Source of the DNA: Clostridiales bacterium UBA1777 | GTDB lineage: Bacteria; Bacillota; Clostridia; Oscillospirales; Oscillospiraceae | DNA length: 15,437 bases | Direction of reading: 5' to 3' | Assembly (NCBI GenBank): GCA_002315275.1 | Contig: DCGN01000149.1 | Location: 1-15,437 of the forward strand | Part shown: positions 7,090 through 14,259 of the stretch, piece by piece | How the letters are laid out: every line of letters begins with the position of its first letter | How positions within the stretch are numbered: the stretch's first letter is position 1 | Notes under the pieces: model-generated | Databases searched by the model: none | What the model was told of the DNA's origin: nothing | The model's input: only the letters and a program-made list of their open reading frames with translations | Position numbers and translations under genes: made by a program

Positions 7090-9460
7090 ACTTAAACTCC
7101 ACGATGGTAACTCCATGGTCACCCTCTCCGTATTCACCGGTCTTGCAGCTCTTAACATAACTAAGCCGCTTGCAGTGGTTTTGCACCGCCTGACGCAGGG
7201 CACCGGTACCCCGTCCGTGAATGACCGTGACCTTCGCCAAATGCGCGAGATACGCGTCGTCCAGATATTTGTCCAGTTCGGCAAGCGCTTCATCCACCCT
7301 TTTTCCGACCAGATTGATTTCAGGGCTGACATAGGCCGCTTTGTTCAGGCCCATGGTCGATACGCCGCCGCCCTTTTTCTTAGCGGTCATATCCTCTTCG
7401 TCAGGAAGCAGCTCAAGATCCTTCAGATTCACCTTGGCGGTCATGATACCCATCGTTACCTGACAGTCGCCCTTCGCGTTTGGCAGGGTGTGAATCGTGC
7501 CCTTCAGATTCATCGACAGCACCATTACGCTGTCTCCGATGTGAAGGTCCTTTGCACTCAGAGCACGTACCTGCTTCTTCGGAACAATCTTTTGCTTTTC
7601 CTGCATGCCGTCTAACTTCTCGCGAAGCTTTCGGCGGTTATCCTCAAGCTTTGCCGCATTTCCGGAGGATTCCGCAATTTGACGCATCCGTCGGATGGTC
7701 TCGTCCGCGGTTTCCTTGGCGTCCTCGAGAATGGCTCTCGCCTCCGCCCGCATCTTCTGCATCTCCTGCTCTTTGCGGTCATCAAAATTCTTATTCTTTT
7801 TCTGCCATTCGGTTCGTTCCTCCGAAGCTTTCCTGTGCTCGGCTCTCGCATCCGCAAGCTCCTGCTCCATCAGCTGGCGCTTCACCTCAAGGTCTGCCAT
7901 CATATCCTCGAAATTCCGGTCCTTTACGCCGATAAAGCTGTCCGCCATCTGAATGACCATATCGGACAGACCAAGCTTCTTCGATATGGCAAATGCGTTA
8001 CTCTTTCCCGGAATGCCCACAAGCAGACGGTAAGTCGGAGAAAGTGTCTCCACGTTGAACTCACAGCACGCATTGACAACACCCGGTGTCGTCATGGCAA
8101 AGACCTTAAGCTCGGCGTAGTGCGAGGTCGTCATTACCCGCGCACCGCGATTATGCAGCTCGGTCAGAATCGCCATCGCGAGAGCTGCGCCCTCCGTCGG
8201 GTCGGTGCCGGCTCCAAGCTCGTCGAACAGAACGAGCGAATTCTCGTCGGCCTGCTCCAGAATCTTCACGGTATGCGTCATATGGGAGGAGAAGGTACTG
8301 AGGCTCTGCTCAATGCTCTGCTCATCGCCGATATCGGCGAGAATATGGCTGAACACGGGCAGAGAGCTTCCGTCCGCCGCGGGAATATGCAGCCCGCACT
8401 GGTTCATTGCCGACAGAAGGCCAATCGTCTTGAGCGATACCGTCTTGCCGCCGGTGTTCGGGCCCGTGATAACAAGCGTGTCAAATGTGTCTCCGAGCTC
8501 AACGTCGATAGGCACGGCCTTGCCCTGATCAAGCAGCGGATGGCGAGCCTTGCGCAGGACTATGCCTTTTTCCGCAATCGCGGCCTCCTGACAGTTGAGC
8601 CTATATGAAAGCTTTGCCTTTGCGAAAATCAGGTCGAGCGCTACAAGCATCTCATAGTCGGCATCGATATCCGCCCTGTGCTCCGCGCAGTCGGCAGACA
8701 GCTCCGCAAGGATGCGCTCTACCTCGAGCTTTTCCTTTGCCGCGAGCTCACGCAGCTCGTTGTTCGCCTTTACCGCGCCCATAGGTTCGATAAAGAGCGT
8801 CATGCCCGTTGCTGAGATATCGTGAACAAGGCCGGGAACAGCGCCCTTGTGCTCTGCCTTGACGGGAACGACAAATCTGTCCGAGCGCATCGTAATTATC
8901 GGCTCCTGCAGCACCTTCGCGTATGTCGGAGAGGAGATGATCTTCTGCAGCGCCTCTCTCGCCCTTGCGGCTGTGGCTCGCATCTGGCGTCTTATGGACG
9001 CAAGCGTTGACGATGCGCTGTCTGCTATCTCATCCTCGCCGATTATGGACGTGGTTATCTTCTCCTCGAGAAACTTGTTTGCGTGCAAAGCGAAGAACAT
9101 GAAATCTATCGGCGTCTTTCCGACGGTATCATCCGCTATATATCCGCGCACGAGTCTTGCGCACTGAAGCACTCTCGCTATCGAGAGCAGCTCCGTTGTA
9201 TTCAGCGTGCCGCCGAGATCGGCTCTCGAGAGCGCCGCGCGCACGTCCTTTATGCCCGAAAAAGACGGGCTGCCGCGCACGACCATCATCGTCTTTGCCG
9301 CCGTTGTCTCCGCAAGGCGGCGCTGCACCTCTGCTGCGTTAACGGCGGGAGCAAGCGCAAGCGCTCTCTCCTTCGCAGTTTCGCCTACAGCTTCCTGAGA
9401 AAGGAGCTGCAGCACGGAGGGCAGTTCAAGTGTAGTAAGTGATTTTTCAGTAAAATTCAT
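7088..9460 (-). CDS. mutS2: MutS2 family ATPase/endonuclease
   Basis: The product is 790 residues, the normal MutS2 length. Seen: an N-terminal core/clamp region; Walker A GPNTGGKT at 333-340; Walker B LVLFDELGAGTDPTEG at about 409-424; TTSHYAELK at about 444-452; a long charged coiled-coil segment (about 515-630); a KOW-like stretch near 640-685; and a C-terminal Smr nuclease domain (about 715-790) with the HGRGTG motif at 748-753. Family roles: binding branched DNA, limiting recombination, and in B. subtilis rescue of collided ribosomes. The ATG overlaps the recO TGA by one base. Codon usage changes inside the gene: 9 of 13 isoleucines in the first 190 residues use ATA, but only about 1 of 23 after residue 300. 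The reading frame and protein motifs are continuous across the change, so the product looks functional. See findings. Confidence 0.95.
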   Translation of the reverse strand: MNFTEKSLTTLELPSVLQLLSQEAVGETAKERALALAPAVNAAEVQRRLAETTAAKTMMVVRGSPSFSGIKDVRAALSRADLGGTLNTTELLSIARVLQCARLVRGYIADDTVGKTPIDFMFFALHANKFLEEKITTSIIGEDEIADSASSTLASIRRQMRATAARAREALQKIISSPTYAKVLQEPIITMRSDRFVVPVKAEHKGAVPGLVHDISATGMTLFIEPMGAVKANNELRELAAKEKLEVERILAELSADCAEHRADIDADYEMLVALDLIFAKAKLSYRLNCQEAAIAEKGIVLRKARHPLLDQGKAVPIDVELGDTFDTLVITGPNTGGKTVSLKTIGLLSAMNQCGLHIPAADGSSLPVFSHILADIGDEQSIEQSLSTFSSHMTHTVKILEQADENSLVLFDELGAGTDPTEGAALAMAILTELHNRGARVMTTSHYAELKVFAMTTPGVVNACCEFNVETLSPTYRLLVGIPGKSNAFAISKKLGLSDMVIQMADSFIGVKDRNFEDMMADLEVKRQLMEQELADARAEHRKASEERTEWQKKNKNFDDRKEQEMQKMRAEARAILEDAKETADETIRRMRQIAESSGNAAKLEDNRRKLREKLDGMQEKQKIVPKKQVRALSAKDLHIGDSVMVLSMNLKGTIHTLPNAKGDCQVTMGIMTAKVNLKDLELLPDEEDMTAKKKGGGVSTMGLNKAAYVSPEINLVGKRVDEALAELDKYLDDAYLAHLAKVTVIHGRGTGALRQAVQNHCKRLSYVKSCKTGEYGEGDHGVTIVEFK

Positions 9461-10209
9461 CAGTTAAATCCGTTTATCTTCTTGTAGTAATTAAGCGACT
9501 GGAACCGTCTCTCCGTTCTCGCGAGCAGGAATTCCTCCGATGCATACGCGAGTCTGTCCAAAGCGCCGTCGCTTATCTTGAATGCCATTATCTTCTTTGC
9601 CGGAGCTGTGCAGACATGCCTCATCGCCGCAAGGCTCTCTTTACAAAGCGGAACATTTTTCCCCGATGAAGAGCTACCGCAGGCACGGCACATTACAGTT
9701 CCGTTTTTGAGGCTGAGGAACGGCTCGGCTGGCTCCCTGCCGCATACAGCGCACGAATGCAGCTCTGGAGCATAGCCCGCCAAGCACATAAGGCGAAGCT
9801 CAAAGGCGGCCTTTATGTGCGCATGGCGGTAAAGCCCGTTTGAAAGCGCATACAGCGAGTTCAAGCCGAGCTGTAAAAGCTCCTCGTCGGGCTGGTCCTC
9901 CACCGCAAGGCTCTCGATGCACTGCGCGAAATAGCTTCCGAGCGAGAATGCGGCGAAGTCCTCTCTCAGCCCTATGAACGGCTCAATGACAGCAGCCTCG
10001 TTGATAAGCCATTTGCCCTTGTTGCCGAAAAGCGTCATGTCTGAGTACACGAGCTGCTGAGTAGGCGCGGCTATCCTGCTGCTTTTTCTGAGCGCACCCC
10101 TCGCCTTCGCCGTGATAAGGCCTTCCGTCTTCGTGAGGAGCGTCAATATTCTGTCCGCCTCGTTATATCTCACTTCTCTGAGCACGAGCGCAGGCGTTTG
10201 TCTGAACAT
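9460..10209 (-). CDS. recO: DNA repair protein RecO
   Basis: The product is 249 residues, typical of Firmicute RecO. The N-terminal OB-fold contains ALVLREVRYNEADRILTLLT and TKTEGLITAKARGALRKSSR, the most recognisable RecO segment. A zinc-binding four-cysteine cluster is present: C153/C156 in CAVCG and C174/C177 in CRACG. RecO works with RecR and RecF to load RecA on SSB-coated single-stranded DNA during gap repair. Its stop overlaps the mutS2 start by one base, and yqzL lies 18 bases upstream, matching the B. subtilis order era-yqzL-recO. The ribosome binding site is weak (GAGG about 13 bases before the ATG), consistent with coupling to yqzL. Confidence 0.93.
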   Translation of the reverse strand: MFRQTPALVLREVRYNEADRILTLLTKTEGLITAKARGALRKSSRIAAPTQQLVYSDMTLFGNKGKWLINEAAVIEPFIGLREDFAAFSLGSYFAQCIESLAVEDQPDEELLQLGLNSLYALSNGLYRHAHIKAAFELRLMCLAGYAPELHSCAVCGREPAEPFLSLKNGTVMCRACGSSSSGKNVPLCKESLAAMRHVCTAPAKKIMAFKISDGALDRLAYASEEFLLARTERRFQSLNYYKKINGFN

Positions 10210-10227
10210 ATATGTACACCGCCCTCA

Positions 10228-10341
10228 TCATTCCCCGGAGACACTGTCCCCCTGCGCGGCCTTTTCGCCGCATCTGTACAGCAAATACGCCAACGGTTCT
10301 CCCGTTTCGGTGAAAACTTTCCATGCAGCCTCGTGAGTCAT
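10228..10341 (-). CDS. yqzL: YqzL-like small protein between era and recO
   Basis: A 37-residue ORF starts at ATG 10341 with AGAGG seven bases upstream and ends with TGA 18 bases before recO. The first part, AAWKVFTETGEPLAYLLYR, matches what I recall of the YqzL family (short proteins with a WKxFxxTGxxxAYLLY core), which in B. subtilis lies at exactly this place between era and recO. A longer frame reaching into era is open, but the internal ATG has the ribosome binding site and removes the overlap. Function is unknown in the family. The tail after about residue 25 is variable and not informative. Identification rests on both sequence and gene order. Confidence 0.82.
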   Translation of the reverse strand: MTHEAAWKVFTETGEPLAYLLYRCGEKAAQGDSVSGE

Positions 10342-10397
10342 ATGACCACCTCTGCAAATAGTATCTGCCGTTTTTCTTCTTCCTTGCGTGGAAGATA

Positions 10398-11285
10398 TTA
10401 GTCCTCTCTGAAGCCGAAGTTTCTGAGAGACGCCATGGAGTCGCGCCAGTTTTCCTTGACCTTGACCCATGTCTGCAGATATACCTTTGTGCCCATAAAG
10501 TCCTCTATGTCGTTTCTGGCGAGCTCGCCTATCTTCTTGAGCATAGCGCCCTTCCTGCCGATTATGATGCCCTTATGGCTCTCCTTTTCACAGAAGATCG
10601 TTGCCTCAAGGTCGATTATGCCGTCATCGCGCTCGGAGAACTTCGTTATCTCTATCGCCGTGCCGTGAGGTATCTCCTTGTCAAGGCAGAGAAGGAGCTT
10701 TTCTCTCATAAGCTCTGCGCATATCTGGCGCTCGGGCTGATCGGTGATCATATCATCCGGGAACAGATGCGGCCCTTCGACAGCGTACTTTTCAAGCTCT
10801 GCCATGAGCTCCTTCTTGCCCTCACCCGTCTTTGCGCTGATGGGAAGAACGGTATCAAACTCAAAGCGCTCGGAGTAGATCTTTATCACCTCAAGAAGCT
10901 TGAGCTTTTCGATAGTGTCTATCTTGTTGATAATGAGTATTGCGGGTACGCCTGCCTGCTCGATGCGCTCTATAAGCGCCTCCTCCTGAGGGCCTATCGC
11001 CGGAATCGGCTCTACGAGCAGCATGACAAGGTCAACATCGCTCACGCTCTCCTTGACCACGTTTACCATGTAATCTCCGAGGCGCGTCTTGGGCTTGTGG
11101 AAGCCCGGCGTATCCATGATGACGAACTGCGTTTCGCCGTGCTCGACTATGGCGGTAATTCTGTTGCGCGTAGTCTGCGGCTTGTCGGATACTATGGCTA
11201 TTTTCTCTCCTACGAGAGCGTTCGTCAGCGTGGACTTGCCGACATTCGGCCTTCCGCATATAGTTATCATTGCAGCTTTAGTCAT
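10398..11285 (-). CDS. era: GTPase Era
   Basis: The product is 295 residues, standard for Era. GTPase motifs: G1 GRPNVGKS at 11-18, G2 region QTTRN at 37-41, G3 DTPG at 58-61, G4 NKID at 120-123, and G5 SAK at 150-152. The C-terminal KH domain carries the GRKG loop at about 243-246 and the typical QTWVKVKENWR segment. Era binds the 3' end of 16S rRNA and assists 30S subunit assembly, linking ribosome maturation to growth. Its ATG overlaps the ybeY end by eight bases, with GGGAG nine bases upstream inside ybeY. This pairing is functionally sensible because YbeY also acts on the 16S rRNA 3' end. A 56-base gap follows before yqzL. Confidence 0.97.
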   Translation of the reverse strand: MTKAAMITICGRPNVGKSTLTNALVGEKIAIVSDKPQTTRNRITAIVEHGETQFVIMDTPGFHKPKTRLGDYMVNVVKESVSDVDLVMLLVEPIPAIGPQEEALIERIEQAGVPAILIINKIDTIEKLKLLEVIKIYSERFEFDTVLPISAKTGEGKKELMAELEKYAVEGPHLFPDDMITDQPERQICAELMREKLLLCLDKEIPHGTAIEITKFSERDDGIIDLEATIFCEKESHKGIIIGRKGAMLKKIGELARNDIEDFMGTKVYLQTWVKVKENWRDSMASLRNFGFRED

Positions 11286-11766
11286 CGTATTTATCTCCCA
11301 TAATGAATTTTTCTCTTGCTCTCATCTGTTTTTTCATTTCGCCCTCGTCCACATGGTCGTAGCCGAGCAGATGAAGCGTTGAATGCACCGCAAGGTACAT
11401 CACCTCGCGCTCAAAGCCGTGGCCGAATTCCTCGCCCTGCGCCTCGCACCTCGGAACGGATATCATCATATCTCCGAGCATGACTGCGCCGGTGTCAAGG
11501 TCTCTCTCGCAGGAATCGGCGTCAAACTCTCCAGCCGTCAGCTCATTGAGCGGAAAGCTCAGCACGTCCGTTGCCCTGTCTATACCGCGGAATTCGCTGT
11601 TTACGCTTCTGATGCCCTCATCATCCGTCAGCATAACGCTGATGATGCACGGCGCATCCACACCCTCGGCGTCAAGCGCCGCGGTTATCGCCTTTTTGAT
11701 CAGCTTTGCGGCATTATTATGCCCGAGACCGACGATCTCGCGGCTTACATATATCTCACGCTCCAT
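11278..11766 (-). CDS. ybeY: rRNA maturation endoribonuclease YbeY
   Basis: The product is 162 residues, within the normal range. The defining zinc-binding motif HSTLHLLGYDH lies at 128-138 with H128, H132 and H138. The segment GIDRATDVLSFPL (about 61-73) is the second conserved block. YbeY is a metal-dependent single-strand endoribonuclease needed for 16S rRNA 3'-end maturation and late 70S quality control. The ATG overlaps the phoH TGA by one base, and the end overlaps the era start by eight bases, so translation of the three genes is likely coupled. All catalytic residues appear intact. Confidence 0.97.
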   Translation of the reverse strand: MEREIYVSREIVGLGHNNAAKLIKKAITAALDAEGVDAPCIISVMLTDDEGIRSVNSEFRGIDRATDVLSFPLNELTAGEFDADSCERDLDTGAVMLGDMMISVPRCEAQGEEFGHGFEREVMYLAVHSTLHLLGYDHVDEGEMKKQMRAREKFIMGDKYDD

Positions 11767-12773
11767 CAGTTCTGCCCTCTTCTGTATTTGTTTGCCGCGG
11801 GCTTTTTCTGTTCGGGCGGCTCCTTCTTTTCGAACACCTCATACGCCTCGATTATCTTCTGGACAAGCCTGTGTCTAACAACATCCGCGCCCGTAAGCTC
11901 GCATATCGCGATATCGTCAATATCCTTCAGAACCTTCATCGCTATCTTGAGTCCGCTCGTCTTATCCTCGGGGAGGTCTATCTGAGTCACATCGCCCGTG
12001 ATGACGACCTTTGACCCGAAGCCTATTCTCGTGAGAAACATCTTCATCTGCTCGCGCGAGGTGTTCTGTGCCTCATCAAGGATTATGAAGCTGTCATCAA
12101 GCGTGCGGCCGCGCATATACGCAAGCGGCGCGACCTCGATGTTGCCCTTTTCGAGATATTTCTGATATGTCTCGGCGCCGAGCATATCGAAAAGCGCATC
12201 GTAAAGAGGTCTCAGATAAGGGTCAACCTTGCTCTGCAGGTCACCCGGAAGAAAGCCGAGGCGCTCTCCTGCCTCAACAGCAGGCCGCGTGAGGATTATC
12301 CTATTCACCTGCTCTGCGCGGAAAGCCGCAACGGCCTCGGCAACGGCGAGATACGTCTTGCCGGTACCGGCAGGGCCTATTCCGAGCGTAACTGTGTTTT
12401 TAGCGATGGCCTTGCAGTATTCCTTTTGGCCGAGAGTTTTCGGCTTGATGGGCTTGCCCTTCGCCGTGATGCATATCACGTCTCCCGCGAGCTCATTGAG
12501 CATGCTCTCCTTGCCCTCTGAAACGAGCTTGAGGATATAGCGCACGTTCTGGGCGTCGATATTCTCCCCGCGCGCAGAAAGCGACAGAAGCCCGTTTATG
12601 GCCTTCTCCGCAAGCATTACGGCCTCTTCCTCACCGGAGATATGGATCATCGCGTCTCTGTCCTGAACCTTAACTCCGAGCTCGGTCTCAATTATCCTCA
12701 AATTCTGATCAAAAGAGCCGAACACGCTGATCACATGCTCCATTCTCTCTGCTTCTATTGTGCGTTCGATCAT
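11766..12773 (-). CDS. phoH: PhoH-family ATPase
   Basis: The product is 335 residues, typical for the Firmicute PhoH/YqfE-type protein. Seen: an N-terminal KH-like region (about 10-65, with IHISGEEEAVMLAEKAI), Walker A GPAGTGKT at 133-140, LTRPAVEAGERLGFLPGD at about 161-178, Walker B DEAQN at 233-237, VVITGDVTQIDLP at about 256-268, and the usual C-terminal RHRLVQKIIEAYE. PhoH is a predicted ATPase with RNA-helicase-like features, often next to ybeY and proposed to act with it in RNA handling. AAAGGA lies seven bases before the ATG at 12773. It starts 12 bases after yqfD and overlaps ybeY by one base. Confidence 0.95.
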   Translation of the reverse strand: MIERTIEAERMEHVISVFGSFDQNLRIIETELGVKVQDRDAMIHISGEEEAVMLAEKAINGLLSLSARGENIDAQNVRYILKLVSEGKESMLNELAGDVICITAKGKPIKPKTLGQKEYCKAIAKNTVTLGIGPAGTGKTYLAVAEAVAAFRAEQVNRIILTRPAVEAGERLGFLPGDLQSKVDPYLRPLYDALFDMLGAETYQKYLEKGNIEVAPLAYMRGRTLDDSFIILDEAQNTSREQMKMFLTRIGFGSKVVITGDVTQIDLPEDKTSGLKIAMKVLKDIDDIAICELTGADVVRHRLVQKIIEAYEVFEKKEPPEQKKPAANKYRRGQN

Positions 12774-12785
12774 ATAATAATCCTT

Positions 12786-13949
12786 TCACGGCGCAGTATA
12801 CGCGCTCTCGCTCAGCTTTGCTATGTTCTCATTACAGCGCGCCGTTAATGTTATGTAAACCGCAGTTTCTTCCGTATACGATGAAAACTCATAAGAAAGG
12901 ACTTTTCCGTCTATCGCGCCGTCAAGATTGCATAGAAGCCGCGCCTTTACAGCCTGCATGTCTGCCCCGGCATGACCGCACGGTTTAACATCCGATGTCT
13001 GTGTTATCAGGAGCGAAAGCGGAAGCGCAAACAAGTCCTTTATTCCCATTTTATACTCAGTTGTTATTTTATCACATCCGTCAATACTTTTTCCACTCTC
13101 TGCGCCTATATTTATTCTTCTTTTTCCTATTTTTAATGAAGCATATTTTCTGCAGTCGCCTTTTTCCGTGCTTGTCAGCAGCGGGCACACGGCTGTCAGC
13201 GTTCTCACCGTGTCCGCCCACACCTCGCCCTTCGCGCGAAGCTTACGTTCTTCCCCCGCAATACTCCCGACAGTTCCTTTTATGAGCGTCTCTCCCGCGG
13301 TGACCGTACTTCCCCTTGAAAGCTCCGAATAACCGTTCAGAACGGATATGTCCGTTATAACTCCGTCCGTTGCGGCGATGATATCCGCAGGAGCATACTC
13401 GTCATATACCTCAGGCGCATCCGATTTTTCAAGTATTATCACCTTCGCACGGGACCCGCTCACGTTCACCGTGAGCCACGCCGCATCGGAGAGCTCACGA
13501 AGCACGGCCGAGCGCACCTTGTCCGCCTTGACGGAGGGCCAGTAAGCGCCGATATCCACGCCGCACCTTGAAAGTTCTCGCAGTATCTCTCCTTCCGTGA
13601 GAACGGTATTCCCTTCTATATCTATCTTCCAGATAAAAAGCGACGAGGCAAGCAGAAGTGCCGTGAAAAACGCCGCGGTGACAGCAAGGCTTGCTCTTTG
13701 CCTCGCCGTATTCCTCGCAAGACTCATTCCGGACGGGCGCAGCTCTAATACGTCGCACATGTTTCTTCTGCATATCTCTTTCACTTTTTTCGCATCGCTC
13801 TCATGTACAGACAGCTTTACGGTGAATACGTCCACCCGCTCCGCGCTGCTCACCGCGATCCCCGAGCAGATACATCCGTTTATCACGTTTTCCGCTCTGT
13901 CTCCCTGTACGGTTATCTCCGTCATATCAGATAGAAGCTTTATTCCCAC
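12786..13949 (-). CDS. yqfD: Sporulation protein YqfD
   Basis: A 387-residue protein with a single clear transmembrane segment at about 88-108 (AVTAAFFTALLLASSLFIW) separating a cytoplasmic N-terminal part from a larger outer part. The segment DIEGNTVLTEGEILRELSRCGVD just after the membrane and the downstream RAKVIILEK and APADIIAATDG blocks are typical of YqfD. In B. subtilis yqfCD is expressed in the mother cell under sigma-E; the molecular role is not established. The start is GTG at 13949 with AGGGAG six bases upstream, inside the end of yqfC (10-base overlap). Gene order yqfC-yqfD-phoH strongly supports the call. Confidence 0.88.
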   Translation of the reverse strand: MGIKLLSDMTEITVQGDRAENVINGCICSGIAVSSAERVDVFTVKLSVHESDAKKVKEICRRNMCDVLELRPSGMSLARNTARQRASLAVTAAFFTALLLASSLFIWKIDIEGNTVLTEGEILRELSRCGVDIGAYWPSVKADKVRSAVLRELSDAAWLTVNVSGSRAKVIILEKSDAPEVYDEYAPADIIAATDGVITDISVLNGYSELSRGSTVTAGETLIKGTVGSIAGEERKLRAKGEVWADTVRTLTAVCPLLTSTEKGDCRKYASLKIGKRRINIGAESGKSIDGCDKITTEYKMGIKDLFALPLSLLITQTSDVKPCGHAGADMQAVKARLLCNLDGAIDGKVLSYEFSSYTEETAVYITLTARCNENIAKLSESAYTAP

Positions 13950-14197
13950 TCGGCACTCCCTATTCTCCCGGTGATTATCAGTTCTCTGTCATTCATGGCT
14001 TGAAGCGCCAAATCTGAGCCCCTTATGCTCAGCTTTCCGCGCCGCAGGCCCACCTCGATACACTCGGAGCTGAGCTCTATAATGCCCTTGTGGCCGTTCA
14101 GATAGAGCCTTCTTCCCGACATCACGCTCACGCCGTCGCCTTCAAGCTCGGATAGCTTTTCCTCGAGTCCTCTTACGCACCGCTCCGCTTTACTCAT
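13940..14197 (-). CDS. yqfC: Sporulation protein YqfC
   Basis: An 85-residue protein with RRLYLNGHKGIIELSSECIEV (about 29-49) and LSIRGSDLALQ and ELIITGRI, the blocks that define YqfC and suggest a small beta-rich YabP/YqfC domain. YabP and YqfC family members are sporulation proteins, YqfC being in the sigma-E regulon of B. subtilis. Start ATG 14197 has GGGAGG seven bases upstream. It is the first gene of the minus-strand run and is divergent from ylbJ across 62 bases, so its promoter should lie in that gap or in the ylbJ 5' end. The end overlaps yqfD by 10 bases. Confidence 0.9.
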   Translation of the reverse strand: MSKAERCVRGLEEKLSELEGDGVSVMSGRRLYLNGHKGIIELSSECIEVGLRRGKLSIRGSDLALQAMNDRELIITGRIGSAEWE

Positions 14198-14259
14198 TTC
14201 CGCACCTCCCCGTCAGTATAAACCTATGCCGTGCGGAATAGCTTGATACACGGGAAGAG
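14198..14259. promoter_or_regulatory. Divergent promoter region between yqfC and ylbJ
   Basis: This 62-base gap must supply, at least in part, promoters for two divergent sporulation genes. On the minus strand TATACT lies about 25 bases before the yqfC start codon, with an ATTCC/CTATT element 14-17 bases upstream, vaguely compatible with a sigma-A or sigma-E promoter, but neither fits well. On the plus strand GATACA at about 14245-14250 resembles a sigma-E -10, yet it would start transcription at the ylbJ start codon. I therefore mark the region rather than a specific promoter. Confidence 0.45.

Noticed and set aside
5915..7615. 566-residue plus-strand open frame across kinase, regulator and mutS2 ends
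   Set aside because: It is antisense to three well-supported genes, has no recognisable domain, crosses their gaps without a ribosome binding site, and its length follows from the codon bias of the opposite strand.
7679..8608. 309-residue plus-strand open frame within mutS2
   Set aside because: Fully antisense to the conserved MutS2 ATPase region and rich in Arg/His/Leu as expected of a reverse-strand shadow.
10574..11303. 242-residue plus-strand open frame over era
   Set aside because: Antisense shadow of era; no domain recognised.
14245..14252. GATACA as a sigma-E -10 box for ylbJ
   Set aside because: No good -35 at the right distance, and the transcript would begin at the start codon itself.
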